Assembly (NCBI GenBank): GCA_001917665.1
Contig: MNEL01000042.1
Span: 16,495 to 80,494 of the forward strand
Source: Gemmatimonadetes bacterium 13_1_40CM_69_22
GTDB lineage: Bacteria > Gemmatimonadota > Gemmatimonadetes > Gemmatimonadales > GWC2-71-9
Direction: 5' to 3'
Length of the DNA: 64,000 nucleotides
Part shown: piece by piece, positions 51,093 through 59,566 of the stretch
Layout: every line of letters starts with the position of its first letter
Position numbering within the stretch: position 1 is the stretch's first letter
The notes under the pieces: generated by a model
The model's input: only the letters and a program-made list of their open reading frames with translations
What the model was told of the DNA's origin: nothing
Databases searched by the model: none
Program-made: the position numbers and the translations under genes

Positions 51093-51653
51093 GTGGCTCG
51101 GTTGGGTCTGCGGGAACAGGCGACAGACGGGGAAGTCGTCCACGCCGTGCTGGCGGGGGATGTGGAGCAGTATGCGGTGCTGGTACACCGCTACCGCGAC
51201 CGTTATGCGCGCTTCGCCGCCCGGATGCTCGGCTCGCTCGATGCGGCCGAAGACGCGGTCCAGGACGCGCTGGTTCGGGCGTTCGATCAGTTGGCGCAGT
51301 GTCGGGAACCCGACAAGTTTGCGGGGTGGCTGTTTCTGATCCTGCGAAACCGCTGCTTCGCCGAGCGGCGCCGCCAGACGCGCGAAGGGCGAGGGCTCGA
51401 GGACGCCGACGAAGCGGTGGCCGGGCCGGACCGACCGGATGGGAATGTGGAGCAGGTGGAGCGGACGCGCGCGCTCGAGCAGGCGCTGGTCAAGCTGACG
51501 CCGGAGCAGCGCGAAGTGTTCGTGCTGAAGCACGTGGAAGGGTTGGCGTACGAGGAGATCGCAACCATGACCGGCGCCACGGTGGCGTCGCTCAAAATGC
51601 GGATGCATCGCGCGTATGATCGGCTGCGGGAGCTGCTGAAGGAGCACTCATGA
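51093..51653 (+). CDS. ECF RNA polymerase sigma factor
   Basis: An ECF sigma factor of about 186 aa. Region 2: YAVLVHRYRDRYARFAARMLGSLDAAEDAVQDALVRAFDQLAQCREPDKFAGWLFLILRNRCFAERR. Region 4: LEQALVKLTPEQREVFVLKHVEGLAYEEIATMTGATVASLKMRMHRAYDRL. The start is uncertain. GTG 51093 or TTG 51102 (with gagg upstream) are preferred to the track's 51039. The stop overlaps the membrane protein start by 4 nt, so the next gene is the likely anti-sigma. Confidence 0.9.
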   Translation: MARLGLREQATDGEVVHAVLAGDVEQYAVLVHRYRDRYARFAARMLGSLDAAEDAVQDALVRAFDQLAQCREPDKFAGWLFLILRNRCFAERRRQTREGRGLEDADEAVAGPDRPDGNVEQVERTRALEQALVKLTPEQREVFVLKHVEGLAYEEIATMTGATVASLKMRMHRAYDRLRELLKEHS

Positions 51654-52306
51654 CCCAGGCGTATCATCAGTTGGTGAAGCGGCTGTTGGACGGGGAGCTG
51701 TCGCTCTCGGACCTGCCGCCCGAGCTCCGCGCCGAGGGCGCGGAGGCGCTGCGCCTGCTGGGCGCCGTGGATCGCACGCCCGTGTTGCTCCCGCTGCAAC
51801 TCGACGCTCGCGTGATGGCCGAGGTGCGGCGGCGCGCCCGCTCTCCGGTGCGGCGCGCGTGGCGTCGGCTGGTCGAGCCCCGGGACGTCGAGCTGCGGCT
51901 GCGGGTCCGACCCTGGGTCGTCTGGGGCGGCGCGCTCGCCGCGGCAGCCACCGTCGCGTTGCTCCTCGCCTGGCCGCCGGCATCGCCGGGCCGCATACGG
52001 CCGGTTCGTGTCGCGGCGCGCGACAGTGTGTACGTCCGGTTCGTGCTGTACGCTCCAGGGGCCAAACAGGTCGCGGTCGCGGGGACGTTCAACCAATGGG
52101 ACCAGAACGCCGCACGACTGGTGCGGCTGGGGGCCGACGGGATCTGGACGATCACGCTGGCGCTGCCTCAGGGCCAGCACCAGTACGCCTTCGTGGTGGA
52201 CGGCCAGCGCTGGGTCCCCGATCCGGCGGCCCCCGGTATCGATGACGGGTTCGGGCGGCGGAACAGTGTGGTCGCGGTGACCGCTCACGGGGCGCGCACT
52301 CTGTGA
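51650..52306 (+). CDS. membrane anti-sigma-like protein with external glycogen-binding domain
   Basis: A 218-aa single-pass protein. The N-terminal 90 residues are cytoplasmic (MTQAYHQLVKRLLDGELSLSDLPPELRAEGAEALRLLGAVDRTP...), followed by a transmembrane helix (VWGGALAAAATVALLLAW, about 92-110). The C-terminal ~90 residues resemble the AMPK/isoamylase glycogen-binding domain (YVRFVLYAPGAKQVAVAGTFNQWDQNAARLVRLGADGIWTITLALPQGQHQYAFVVDGQRWVPDP), which would face the periplasm. The gene is coupled to an ECF sigma factor. I infer a carbohydrate-responsive anti-sigma. No zinc motif is seen. Confidence 0.75.
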   Translation: MTQAYHQLVKRLLDGELSLSDLPPELRAEGAEALRLLGAVDRTPVLLPLQLDARVMAEVRRRARSPVRRAWRRLVEPRDVELRLRVRPWVVWGGALAAAATVALLLAWPPASPGRIRPVRVAARDSVYVRFVLYAPGAKQVAVAGTFNQWDQNAARLVRLGADGIWTITLALPQGQHQYAFVVDGQRWVPDPAAPGIDDGFGRRNSVVAVTAHGARTL

Positions 52307-52983
52307 GACGCGCGGCTCTCGCCCTCGCGATCGCCTCGAGCGGGGCGCTGCGCCTCGCCGCGCAGCAGCCGGACGTGGCGGCGCGGCTGAACGGCCGGGT
52401 CCCCGCCGAGGTGGTGCCCGCCGTCGCGGGCGTCGCGGCTTCGGCTGCCAGCCGGGGCCTCCCGGTGGAGCCACTCATCCAGAAGGCGATCGAAGGGGGC
52501 GCGAAAGGCAGGCCGGCCCAGCAGGTGATCGCGGCGGTGCGCGCGCTTGCCGACCAGCTCGGTGCGGCGAGCGGTGCGCTCCGCTCAGGCGGCTTCGATC
52601 ACGCGGACGCTGATCTCGTGGAAGGCGGGGCCTATGCGCTCGGCGCCGGGCTCAGCGTGAGGCAGGTGCAGCACCTGGCCCGCGCGAGCCGGCCGCCCTA
52701 CGAGCCGGCGCTCACCTTGCGGGTGGCGGGCACGCTCGCGGCGCTCGGTGTCCCCCCGAAGAACACCCTCGACCTGGTGGAAGGCCTGATCAATGCGGGT
52801 CGCTCGCCCAGCGACCTGCTCGATCTTCCCAGCGAGGTCCAAGCGGGCGTCGCCCGCGGCGCGACCCCGGCGCAGGCGGCCGACGGCTTGGCGCGCGCCG
52901 CAGCGCATGCGCCGGGCAGCGGTCCGCCTGGCGGCGTGCCGCCGGGGCAGGCGAAAGGGCACGGGAACCCGCACAAACCCTGA
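52303..52983 (+). CDS. secreted alpha-helical protein of unknown function
   Basis: A 226-aa protein with a signal peptide (MRRAALALAIASSGALRLAAQQ). Ala/Val-rich helices follow (AEVVPAVAGVAASAASRGLPVEPLIQKAIEGGAKGRPAQQVIAAVRALADQL). The tail is Gly/Pro/His-rich (HAPGSGPPGGVPPGQAKGHGNPHKP). No family recognised. GTG 52303 overlaps the anti-sigma-like stop by 4 nt, so it belongs to the ECF operon. Its tail resembles the small protein at 50503. Confidence 0.65.
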   Translation: MRRAALALAIASSGALRLAAQQPDVAARLNGRVPAEVVPAVAGVAASAASRGLPVEPLIQKAIEGGAKGRPAQQVIAAVRALADQLGAASGALRSGGFDHADADLVEGGAYALGAGLSVRQVQHLARASRPPYEPALTLRVAGTLAALGVPPKNTLDLVEGLINAGRSPSDLLDLPSEVQAGVARGATPAQAADGLARAAAHAPGSGPPGGVPPGQAKGHGNPHKP

Positions 52984-53098
52984 GCGCGCGCCGGGGTTGC
53001 TGACGTACGCACGCCGCGCCGGGCCGCCTCGAGCGACCCGGCGCGGTCGTTTTCCCTGCACTCCCCTCGGCACCCGCCCTCGCTAGATTCCCCTTCCC

Positions 53099-55405
53099 AT
53101 GGCCATTGCCCACAATCTCGGCTTCCCACCGCTGGGCGCGAATCGCGAGCTGAAGCGCGCCACCGAAGGCTACTGGAGCGGCAAAGTGTCACGCGCGGCG
53201 CTGCTCCAGACCGGCGCAGAGCTGCGGGCCGCGCACTGGCGGCTGCAGCGCGACGCCGGCGTCGATCTCATTCCGTCGAACGACTTCTCGTATTACGACC
53301 GCGTGCTCGACACGTGTGCCATGGTCGGCGCCGTTCCGGCGCGGTACGGCTGGTCGGGCGGCCCGCTCGACCTCGACAGCTACTTCGCGATGGCGCGGGG
53401 TGTGCCGTCGGGGGGGCGCGACGTGACCGCGATGGAGATGACCAAATGGTTCGACACGAACTACCACTACATCGTGCCCGAGTTCGAGCCGGGCCAGACG
53501 TTCCGCCTCGCGTCGACCAAGGTGATCGATGAGTTCAACGAGGCGAAGGCGCTCGGCTTCCACACGAAGCCCGCGCTGATCGGGCCGGTGACGTTTCTCC
53601 TGCTCGGGAAGACCCGGGGGGAGGGGGCGGCGCGGTTCGATCGCCTCGAGCTGCTCGAAGCGCTGCTGCCGGTGTACGGCGACGCGCTGGCGCGGTTGGC
53701 CGCGGCCGGGGCGACCTGGGTCCAGCTCGACGAGCCGTGCCTCGCCCTGGACCGCACCACGGCGGAGCTCGCGGCATATGCCCGGGCCTATCGCTTCCTC
53801 GCCGAGCGCGCACCGCAGCTGCAGCTACTCGTCGCGACATATTTCGCGGGGCTCGACGACAACCTTGCGACGGCGCGGGACCTCCCCGTGGCAGGGCTGC
53901 ACGTCGATCTCGTGCGGGCGAGGGCAGGGCAGCTCGACCAGCTGCTCAAGGCCTGGCCCAAGGGTCGGGTGCTCTCGCTGGGGATGATCGACGGGCGCAA
54001 CATCTGGCGCGCCGATCTCGGCGCGGCGCTCGGGCTGCTCGAGCGCGCGCGCGAGCGGATCGGCGCCGACGACCTCTGGGTGGCGCCCTCGTGCTCGCTG
54101 CTGCACGTCCCGGTCGACCTGGATCTGGAGCGCCGGCTCGACGCGGAGCTCAAAAGCTGGCTCGCGTTCGCCAAGCAGAAGCTGGTCGAGGTGGCCACGC
54201 TGGCGCGGGCGGTGCGCGACGGCCGCGCGGCGGTGGCGGCGGAGCTGGAGGCGAACGCTCGGCTGATCGCCGGCCGGCGCTCGTCGCGGCGGATCCACGA
54301 GCCGGCCGTCAAGCAGCGCGCGGCCGGCGTGAGCGAGAAGGACATGCGGCGCGCCTCGCCGCACGCCGCGCGTCGCAAGCGACAGCTCCGTCTGCCGGTG
54401 TTTCCCACGACGACGATCGGTTCGTTCCCGCAGACGGCCGAAGTGCGGGCGGCGCGAAAGAAGCTCCATGACGGCAAGCTGACGCCGCAGGAGTACGATG
54501 CCTTTATCGCCGACCAGATCGCGCGCACGCTCAAGCTGCAGGAGGAGCTGGGGCTTGACGTGCTGGTGCACGGGGAGTTCGAGCGGAACGACATGGTCGA
54601 GTACTTCGGCGAGCAACTCCAGGGCTTCGCCTTCACGGAGCACGGCTGGGTGCAGTCGTACGGCACGCGATACGTGAAGCCGCCGCTCATCTACGGCGAC
54701 GTGTCGCGCCCCAAACCGATGACTGTGCGCTGGAGCACGTACGCGCAGTCCAGAACGTCGAAGCCGGTGAAGGGGATGCTCACCGGCCCGGTGACCATCC
54801 TGCAGTGGTCGTTCGTGCGCGATGATCAGCCGCGCGCCGAGACCGCGAAGCAGCTGGCGCTCGCAATCCGCGACGAGGTGAAGGACCTCGAGGCCGCGGG
54901 GATCCGCGTGATCCAGATCGACGAACCGGCCCTGCGCGAGGGCCTGCCGCTGCGGCGGGCGGAGTGGCCGGCGTACCTCGACTGGGCGGTGAACGCATTC
55001 CGTCTCGCGACGAGCAGCGTGTCGGACGCGACCCAGATCCACACCCACATGTGCTACAGCGAGTTCAACGACGTTATCCGCGTGATCGAGAAGATGGACG
55101 CCGACGTCATCTCGATCGAGAACGCGCGCTCGGGCTCGGAGCTGCTCGAGGCATTCAAGGAGTACAAGTACCCGAACGAGATCGGTCCGGGGGTCTACGA
55201 CATCCACTCGCCGCGCGTGCCGAGCGCGGCGGAGATCGGGGTGGCCCTGAAGCGGATGCAGGGCGTGCTGAATGACCGCCAGATCTGGGTGAACCCGGAT
55301 TGCGGGCTGAAGACGCGCGGCTGGGAGGAGACGCTCCAGGCGCTACGCAACATGGTGCAGGCGGCGCGGCAGCTGCGGCCGGTCCGGACGGCGGTGGCCG
55401 ACTGA
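53099..55405 (+). CDS. metE: cobalamin-independent methionine synthase
   Basis: A 768-aa MetE that transfers the methyl group of methyl-H4folate-triglutamate to homocysteine. The N-terminal barrel begins [32 protein letters not shown]. Substrate regions include [63 protein letters not shown] and [15 protein letters not shown]. Zinc ligands are in [12 protein letters not shown] and the late [11 protein letters not shown]. It is full length and intact. Note that one carbon unit carrier is folate here, while region 1 uses H4MPT. The stop codon is part of a strong hairpin. Confidence 0.97.
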   Translation: MAIAHNLGFPPLGANRELKRATEGYWSGKVSRAALLQTGAELRAAHWRLQRDAGVDLIPSNDFSYYDRVLDTCAMVGAVPARYGWSGGPLDLDSYFAMARGVPSGGRDVTAMEMTKWFDTNYHYIVPEFEPGQTFRLASTKVIDEFNEAKALGFHTKPALIGPVTFLLLGKTRGEGAARFDRLELLEALLPVYGDALARLAAAGATWVQLDEPCLALDRTTAELAAYARAYRFLAERAPQLQLLVATYFAGLDDNLATARDLPVAGLHVDLVRARAGQLDQLLKAWPKGRVLSLGMIDGRNIWRADLGAALGLLERARERIGADDLWVAPSCSLLHVPVDLDLERRLDAELKSWLAFAKQKLVEVATLARAVRDGRAAVAAELEANARLIAGRRSSRRIHEPAVKQRAAGVSEKDMRRASPHAARRKRQLRLPVFPTTTIGSFPQTAEVRAARKKLHDGKLTPQEYDAFIADQIARTLKLQEELGLDVLVHGEFERNDMVEYFGEQLQGFAFTEHGWVQSYGTRYVKPPLIYGDVSRPKPMTVRWSTYAQSRTSKPVKGMLTGPVTILQWSFVRDDQPRAETAKQLALAIRDEVKDLEAAGIRVIQIDEPALREGLPLRRAEWPAYLDWAVNAFRLATSSVSDATQIHTHMCYSEFNDVIRVIEKMDADVISIENARSGSELLEAFKEYKYPNEIGPGVYDIHSPRVPSAAEIGVALKRMQGVLNDRQIWVNPDCGLKTRGWEETLQALRNMVQAARQLRPVRTAVAD

Positions 55406-55428
55406 CCCCGGGCTTGCGCCCGGGGTCA
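55403..55428. terminator. perfect hairpin at metE stop
   Basis: Stem TGACCCCGGGC / GCCCGGGGTCA with loop TTGC. The metE TGA is the first three bases. No T-run follows. It probably ends transcription, and it belongs to the class of perfect intergenic hairpins in this region. Confidence 0.75.
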
Positions 55429-55465
55429 GTTCCCCGGGACTGCAACCGGGGTTAGGTTCCCAGAC

Positions 55466-56083
55466 ATGGATGTCGCTGAGATCCGCATCACGGCCGAGCC
55501 GATCGACAACGCCCGCTGCAAGTTCCTCGTAAGCCTGCCGGTGCACTCGGGCGGCGTGCGGCGGTTTTCGTCGTCCGAGGCGGCGCAGGGCTCGCCGCTC
55601 GCCGAGGCGCTCTTCGCGATCCCGGGTGCCGAGGTGACCGAGGTCATCGTCTCGGGCAACCTCGTCACGGTGGTCAAGCGGAGCGCAGCGCCGTGGCAGG
55701 CGATCGGCAAGTCGGTCGGCGCGGCGATCCGGTCCGTGCTCGCGAGCGGCCACGCGGCTGTCGCGCCGAAGCCCGCGGCGGCGGCCGCGCCGAGCGGCGT
55801 CGACGACGATGCGCTCTACGACCGCGTGGCCGAGCTGTTCGACGCTCAGGTCAACCCGATGGTCGCCCGGCACGGGGGACGGGTGGAGCTGATCGATGTG
55901 CAGGACGCGGTCGTCATGCTCCGGATGGCCGGCGGCTGCCAGGGGTGCGGGATGGCCGACGTGACGCTGCGCCAGGGCATCGAGGCGATGCTCCAGGAAG
56001 CCGTCCCGGAAGTCAAAGGGATCGTCGACATCACTGATCATACGGCGGGCACCAACCCCTACTTCGCCGCCGCTAAAAAGTAA
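55466..56083 (+). CDS. Nfu-type Fe-S cluster scaffold/carrier protein
   Basis: A 205-aa protein with two domains. The N-terminal ~85 residues match the Nfu N-terminal domain (ARCKFLVSLPVHSGGVRRFSSSEAAQGSPLAEALFAIPGAEVTEVIVSGNLVTVVK). A linker AVAPKPAAAAAPS follows. The C-terminal NifU-like domain (VDDDALYDRVAELFDAQVNPMVARHGGRVELIDV) carries the cluster-binding Cys pair in AGGCQGCGMADVTLRQGIEAML. It likely carries Fe-S clusters to apo-proteins. It follows the metE hairpin after 37 nt. Confidence 0.88.
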   Translation: MDVAEIRITAEPIDNARCKFLVSLPVHSGGVRRFSSSEAAQGSPLAEALFAIPGAEVTEVIVSGNLVTVVKRSAAPWQAIGKSVGAAIRSVLASGHAAVAPKPAAAAAPSGVDDDALYDRVAELFDAQVNPMVARHGGRVELIDVQDAVVMLRMAGGCQGCGMADVTLRQGIEAMLQEAVPEVKGIVDITDHTAGTNPYFAAAKK

Positions 56084-56104
56084 GGGCACGGCAATGCCGT
56101 GCCC
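56084..56104. repeat. perfect 9-bp hairpin enclosing the ATP-grasp start codon
   Basis: GGGCACGGC-AAT-GCCGTGCCC. The ATG at 56094-56096 of the next gene spans the loop. It may end the nfu transcript or hide the start of the next gene. Confidence 0.7.
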
Positions 56105-57362
56105 CCCCAAGCCGCGGCTGCTGCTGCTGCTTCCCACCGCCACCTACCGCGCTACGGCGTTCGTGGAGGCGGCGCGCCGGTTGGATGTCGAGCTCACCGT
56201 CGCATCCGAGCTGCCCAGCACCTTCGAACAGGCCCAACCCGACAGGCTCCTGACGCTCGACTTCTCCGACCCGGAGCGAGCGGCGCAGCAGGCGTACCAG
56301 TTCGCGCGGACGCACCCGATCGCCGGCGTGACCGGCGTGGACGACACCGCCGCGGTCGTCGCCGCGGCGATTGCCGAGCGCCTGGGGCTCAAGGGCAACT
56401 CGGTATCGGCCGCCCTCGCGGCGCGCGACAAGCACATCCAGCGGAGCGAGCTCGCCCGGCGCGGCGTGCCCGTGCCGCGGTTCGAGCGGCACGGGCTCGA
56501 TGAGGACGTGCCGGAGCTGGCCGCGCGCACGCGCTACCCGTGCGTGCTCAAGCCGCTGCGGCTCTCGGCCTCGCGCGGCGTGATTCGCGCCGACGACCCG
56601 TCGGGGTTCGTGGCGGCATTCGCGCGCCTCCAACAGATCCTCGAGCAGCCCGAGGTGGCGGCGTGCGGCGCCTGGACGCGGTACGTCCTGGTCGAAGATT
56701 TCGTCCCGGGGCCCGAGGTGGCGCTCGAGGGTCTCGTGATCGAAGGCCGGATCCATGTGCTCGGGCTGTTCGACAAGCCCGACCCACTCGACGGCCCCTT
56801 CTTCGAGGAGACCATTTACCTCACACCATCGCGCTTCTCGGAGCCGGCCCGGCAGGACATCGTCGGGTGCGGGCAGGCGGCCGTAGCCGCGCTGGGCTTG
56901 TGGGAGGGGCCGATCCACGCCGAGCTGCGCTACAACGCGACGGGGCCGTGGCTGATCGAGCTCGCGGCGCGGCCGATCGGGGGACGATGCAGTGCAGTAC
57001 TCCGGTTTACGGCCGGGGAAGGGGGAAGGGGAAACGCGCTGGCGTCGCTCGAAGAGCTGATCATTCGTCACGCGCTGGGGATGCCGCTTCCCGCGCTCGA
57101 GCGGGAGGAGCGGGCCGCGGGCGTGATGATGATCCCGGTGCCGGGAGCGGGGGTGCTGCGGGACGTGCGGGGGATCGCCGAGGCGCGTGCCGTGCCGCTC
57201 GTCGAGGACGTGGTGATCACGGCGCACCTGGGCCAGGCGCTCGTGCCCTGGCCGGAAGGGTCGCGCTACCCGGGGTTCATCTTTGCGCGGGGGGAGACAC
57301 CAGAAGCGGTCGAGGCGGCGCTGCGCGCCGCGCACCGCCGCCTCGCCTTCGTCATCGGATAG
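56094..57362 (+). CDS. ATP-grasp domain ligase (L-amino-acid ligase-like)
   Basis: A 422-aa ATP-grasp enzyme. N-terminal Rossmann part RLLLLLPTATYRATAFVEAARRLDVELTV, then GVTGVDDTAAVVAAAIAERLGL and the ATP-grasp core DKHIQRSELARRGVPVPRF, CVLKPLRLSASRGVIRA, VLVEDFVPGPEVALEGL and IHAELRYNATGPWLIELAARPIGGRC. This order suits BL00235-type L-amino acid ligases and biotin-carboxylase-like proteins. Substrate unknown. The start ATG sits in a hairpin loop. Residues around FTAGEGGRGNALASLEEL come from a purine heptamer repeat. Confidence 0.8.
   Translation: MPCPPKPRLLLLLPTATYRATAFVEAARRLDVELTVASELPSTFEQAQPDRLLTLDFSDPERAAQQAYQFARTHPIAGVTGVDDTAAVVAAAIAERLGLKGNSVSAALAARDKHIQRSELARRGVPVPRFERHGLDEDVPELAARTRYPCVLKPLRLSASRGVIRADDPSGFVAAFARLQQILEQPEVAACGAWTRYVLVEDFVPGPEVALEGLVIEGRIHVLGLFDKPDPLDGPFFEETIYLTPSRFSEPARQDIVGCGQAAVAALGLWEGPIHAELRYNATGPWLIELAARPIGGRCSAVLRFTAGEGGRGNALASLEELIIRHALGMPLPALEREERAAGVMMIPVPGAGVLRDVRGIAEARAVPLVEDVVITAHLGQALVPWPEGSRYPGFIFARGETPEAVEAALRAAHRRLAFVIG
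57006..57036. repeat. heptamer repeat (ggggaag) inside ATP-grasp gene
   Basis: ggggaag-ggggaag-gggaaac is read in frame as GEGGRGN. It is the same class of purine heptamer as at 61846 and 26432. Confidence 0.55.
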
Positions 57363-57383
57363 GGCGCAGCGTGCTGCGCCCCT
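57361..57383. repeat. dispersed hairpin, second copy of the GGGGCGCAG family
   Basis: agggcgcagc-gt-gctgcgcccct, with one extra C in the right arm. It lies between two convergent genes (ATP-grasp and methyltransferase) and overlaps the first stop. It matches the hairpin at 50444 and probably serves as a terminator. Confidence 0.7.
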
Positions 57384-57386
57384 ACA

Positions 57387-58208
57387 TCACACCGCCGTCG
57401 CCACGCACTCCAACCAGTTGCGCGGCACGTTGTGGAACCCTGTCTCGTCCATGGCGCGGCGCAGTCCTTCCTGAAGCGCTGTGGCGCCCTCCTCGAGCGG
57501 CACGCCCGGCAGCGCGCCCTCGATGAAGAGGGAGAAGCGCCCGATGTCTTCGATGCTCTCGGGCGTCATCTCGATGCGCACGAGCTCGACGCTCGGCCGC
57601 GAGAAGCCGGCGTGGACGCACAGCTCGGCGTACTCGTCCGCCGTGAGAAACTGGCGTGCGACGGCCGTGGCAGTGTGCTGCACGTCCAGCCCGCGCTCCC
57701 GGAGCACCTGCACCGCCCGCACGACCCAGCGCCGCCAGAAGCCCGACGTCCCCTCGACATAGGCGCCGTTGAAGAACGTCGTGTTGAATGCGAACACGCC
57801 ACCTTGCTTCAGAACTTTGCGAATCTCCCCGATGACCTGGGCCTTGTCCGGCACGAGGTGGATCGCGTTGAGGAAAACCACGGCGTCGGCTGACGAGACG
57901 AGGCGCGAGACCCACTCGGCACTGCCCTGGACGAAGTCGACGACTTTGGAATGAATCGCGGCCCGCGCCTTGGTGAGCGCCGACGGGGACGGATCGATCC
58001 CAATCACCTTCGCGTTGCGAGCGTCACCCAGGCGTTCCAGGATCAGCTTCGTGACCGCCCCCGGCCCGCACCCCAAGTCGACGATCTTGCGGCGCCCGGG
58101 GCAGATCACTCGCTCCACGATCCAGCGGTTGACCTCGGTGAAGAACGGATGCCGCGTGAACGCTTCAAACGAGAAGCGTTCGGACTCATCCACCGTGCGA
58201 CCAGCCAT
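57387..58208 (-). CDS. class I SAM-dependent methyltransferase
   Basis: A 273-aa methyltransferase. Motif I: KIVDLGCGPGAVTKLILERLG; motif II region: VIGIDPSPSALTKARAAI; motif III/post: VVDFVQGSAEW and ADAVVFLNAIHLVPDKAQVIGEIRKVLKQGGVFAFNTTFFNG. The family is broad (UbiE/menaquinone-like or sugar methyltransferases). The acceptor is not readable. It precedes a lectin-like protein gene on the same strand by 13 nt. Confidence 0.88.
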   Translation of the reverse strand: MAGRTVDESERFSFEAFTRHPFFTEVNRWIVERVICPGRRKIVDLGCGPGAVTKLILERLGDARNAKVIGIDPSPSALTKARAAIHSKVVDFVQGSAEWVSRLVSSADAVVFLNAIHLVPDKAQVIGEIRKVLKQGGVFAFNTTFFNGAYVEGTSGFWRRWVVRAVQVLRERGLDVQHTATAVARQFLTADEYAELCVHAGFSRPSVELVRIEMTPESIEDIGRFSLFIEGALPGVPLEEGATALQEGLRRAMDETGFHNVPRNWLECVATAV

Positions 58209-58221
58209 GCGACCTCCCGTC

Positions 58222-58887
58222 CTACAGCTTGTGGACCCCGAGCGCGCTCAAGTGTACGTCGAGGTTGTGATTCACGCGATACCCCACGATTCCCCGCGTG
58301 TCGAGTCCCCCCCCAGGGGCGGAGTAGACGTCCTTCCCATTCACCTGGAAGGTGACTTTGCCGCCGCGGACCAAAATGCTCAGCTCGTTCGTCGCCTGGC
58401 CGGCCGAGTCCGCCTTCACGACCGCGTCGTTGTCAGTCCAGTCGGGGGTGACCACGGCGGTCGAGTCGCCCGCGACGCGCCGCTTCACCAGGAACTTCCC
58501 GTCACCGCGGACTAGGAAGTAGGTGTAGCGATTCTGGGCGTCGGCCAGATGGCTGCCGCCGATGAACAAACCGTACGCCTCCGGGTGGCGCGGGTTCTTG
58601 GTCTGCGTGAACGTGGCGACTACGTGGTAGTTGCCCGTGGCCTTATCTCGGTCCCGCCACAGGATGACGGCCGGACCGAGCGTCACGTGCATGCCGTTCC
58701 CCATCGTCGTGATCTTCGCGTCGGCGAGCGGCCGGTTCTTGTCGGTCCTGGCGTGCCAACCGGTGGGGAGTGTGCCGCCTCCCGCGATCTTCATGTCGGG
58801 ATCGCGGTCTTGGGCGGACGCCCTTCCCGCGGGACCCAACCACAGCAGCATGCAGACGGCCGCAGCCGACAACGGGGTAGCACGCAT
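58222..58887 (-). CDS. secreted lectin-fold protein (DUF1080-like)
   Basis: A 221-aa exported protein from ATG 58887. Signal peptide MRATPLSAAAVCMLLWLGPAGRASAQ. The rest is a jelly-roll-like domain (ITTMGNGMHVTLGPAVILWRDRDKATGNYHVVATFTQTKNPRHPEAYGLFIGGSH, YTYFLVRGDGKFLVKRRVAGD, LSILVRGGKVTFQVNGKDVY, GIVGYRVNHNLDVHLSALGV). It resembles concanavalin/DUF1080-like sugar-associated domains. No catalytic residues identified. It is upstream of the methyltransferase in the same direction. Confidence 0.7.
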   Translation of the reverse strand: MRATPLSAAAVCMLLWLGPAGRASAQDRDPDMKIAGGGTLPTGWHARTDKNRPLADAKITTMGNGMHVTLGPAVILWRDRDKATGNYHVVATFTQTKNPRHPEAYGLFIGGSHLADAQNRYTYFLVRGDGKFLVKRRVAGDSTAVVTPDWTDNDAVVKADSAGQATNELSILVRGGKVTFQVNGKDVYSAPGGGLDTRGIVGYRVNHNLDVHLSALGVHKL

Positions 58888-58969
58888 CGGCAACCATGCC
58901 TCGCGCAACGGGAATAGGGCTAGACGGCCCCCGTAATGGTGCTAGTATGCAAATCTAACGAAAATCTAA

Positions 58970-59566
58970 GTGACCCAGCCAAAACGTCTTAGTCAAGAGG
59001 CCGAGCGAACGCTGATTCGGCGCCTGAAGGCGCGGGACGAGCGGGCGCTGGAGGAGCTGTACGACCTCCTGGCGCCGTGGGTGCTGGGCCTCGCCTTCCG
59101 CATCCTGCAGGACGAAGACGAGGCCGAGGAGGTCGTGGCGGACGCGTTCGCGCAAGTGTGGCGTCGTGTCGACAGGCACGATGCGCAGCGCGGCCCCCTG
59201 GTGCCGTGGATTCTCGCGATCGCGCGGAACCGGGCGCTGGATGCGCTGCGACGACGGCGACGGTGGTGGCGCAAGGCCGAACGGTGGGAGCAGGCGCCGT
59301 CCGCTGAGCAGGGTGCCGACGCCGGACCCGCGCCCCACGAGGCGTCGGTGCCGGGCTGGCCCCTGCACCGCGAGGTGCACGCGGCGCTTGCGGCGCTACC
59401 TGAGGAGCAGCGCCGCGTCGTGCTGCTCGCCTACTTCGAAGGGCTGACGCACAGTGAGATTGCCCGGCGGCTGGACCAGCCGCTCGGCACGGTGAAGACG
59501 CGGCTGCGGATCGCCCACCAGAAGCTGAGCGCGGCACTCGACCACTTGAAGGATTGGGCGCGATGA
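58970..59566 (+). CDS. ECF RNA polymerase sigma factor
   Basis: A 198-aa ECF sigma factor (GTG start). Region 2: LEELYDLLAPWVLGLAFRILQDEDEAEEVVADAFAQVWRRVDRHDAQRGPLVPWILAIARNRALDALRRRRR. Region 4: REVHAALAALPEEQRRVVLLAYFEGLTHSEIARRLDQPLGTVKTRLRIAHQKLSAAL. The upstream 60 nt contain two aaatctaa direct repeats. The stop overlaps the anti-sigma start. Confidence 0.93.
   Translation: MTQPKRLSQEAERTLIRRLKARDERALEELYDLLAPWVLGLAFRILQDEDEAEEVVADAFAQVWRRVDRHDAQRGPLVPWILAIARNRALDALRRRRRWWRKAERWEQAPSAEQGADAGPAPHEASVPGWPLHREVHAALAALPEEQRRVVLLAYFEGLTHSEIARRLDQPLGTVKTRLRIAHQKLSAALDHLKDWAR

Noticed and set aside
57387-58208. Methyltransferase as an H4MPT or methionine pathway enzyme
   Set aside because: It is far from the C1 operon and has only general class I motifs.
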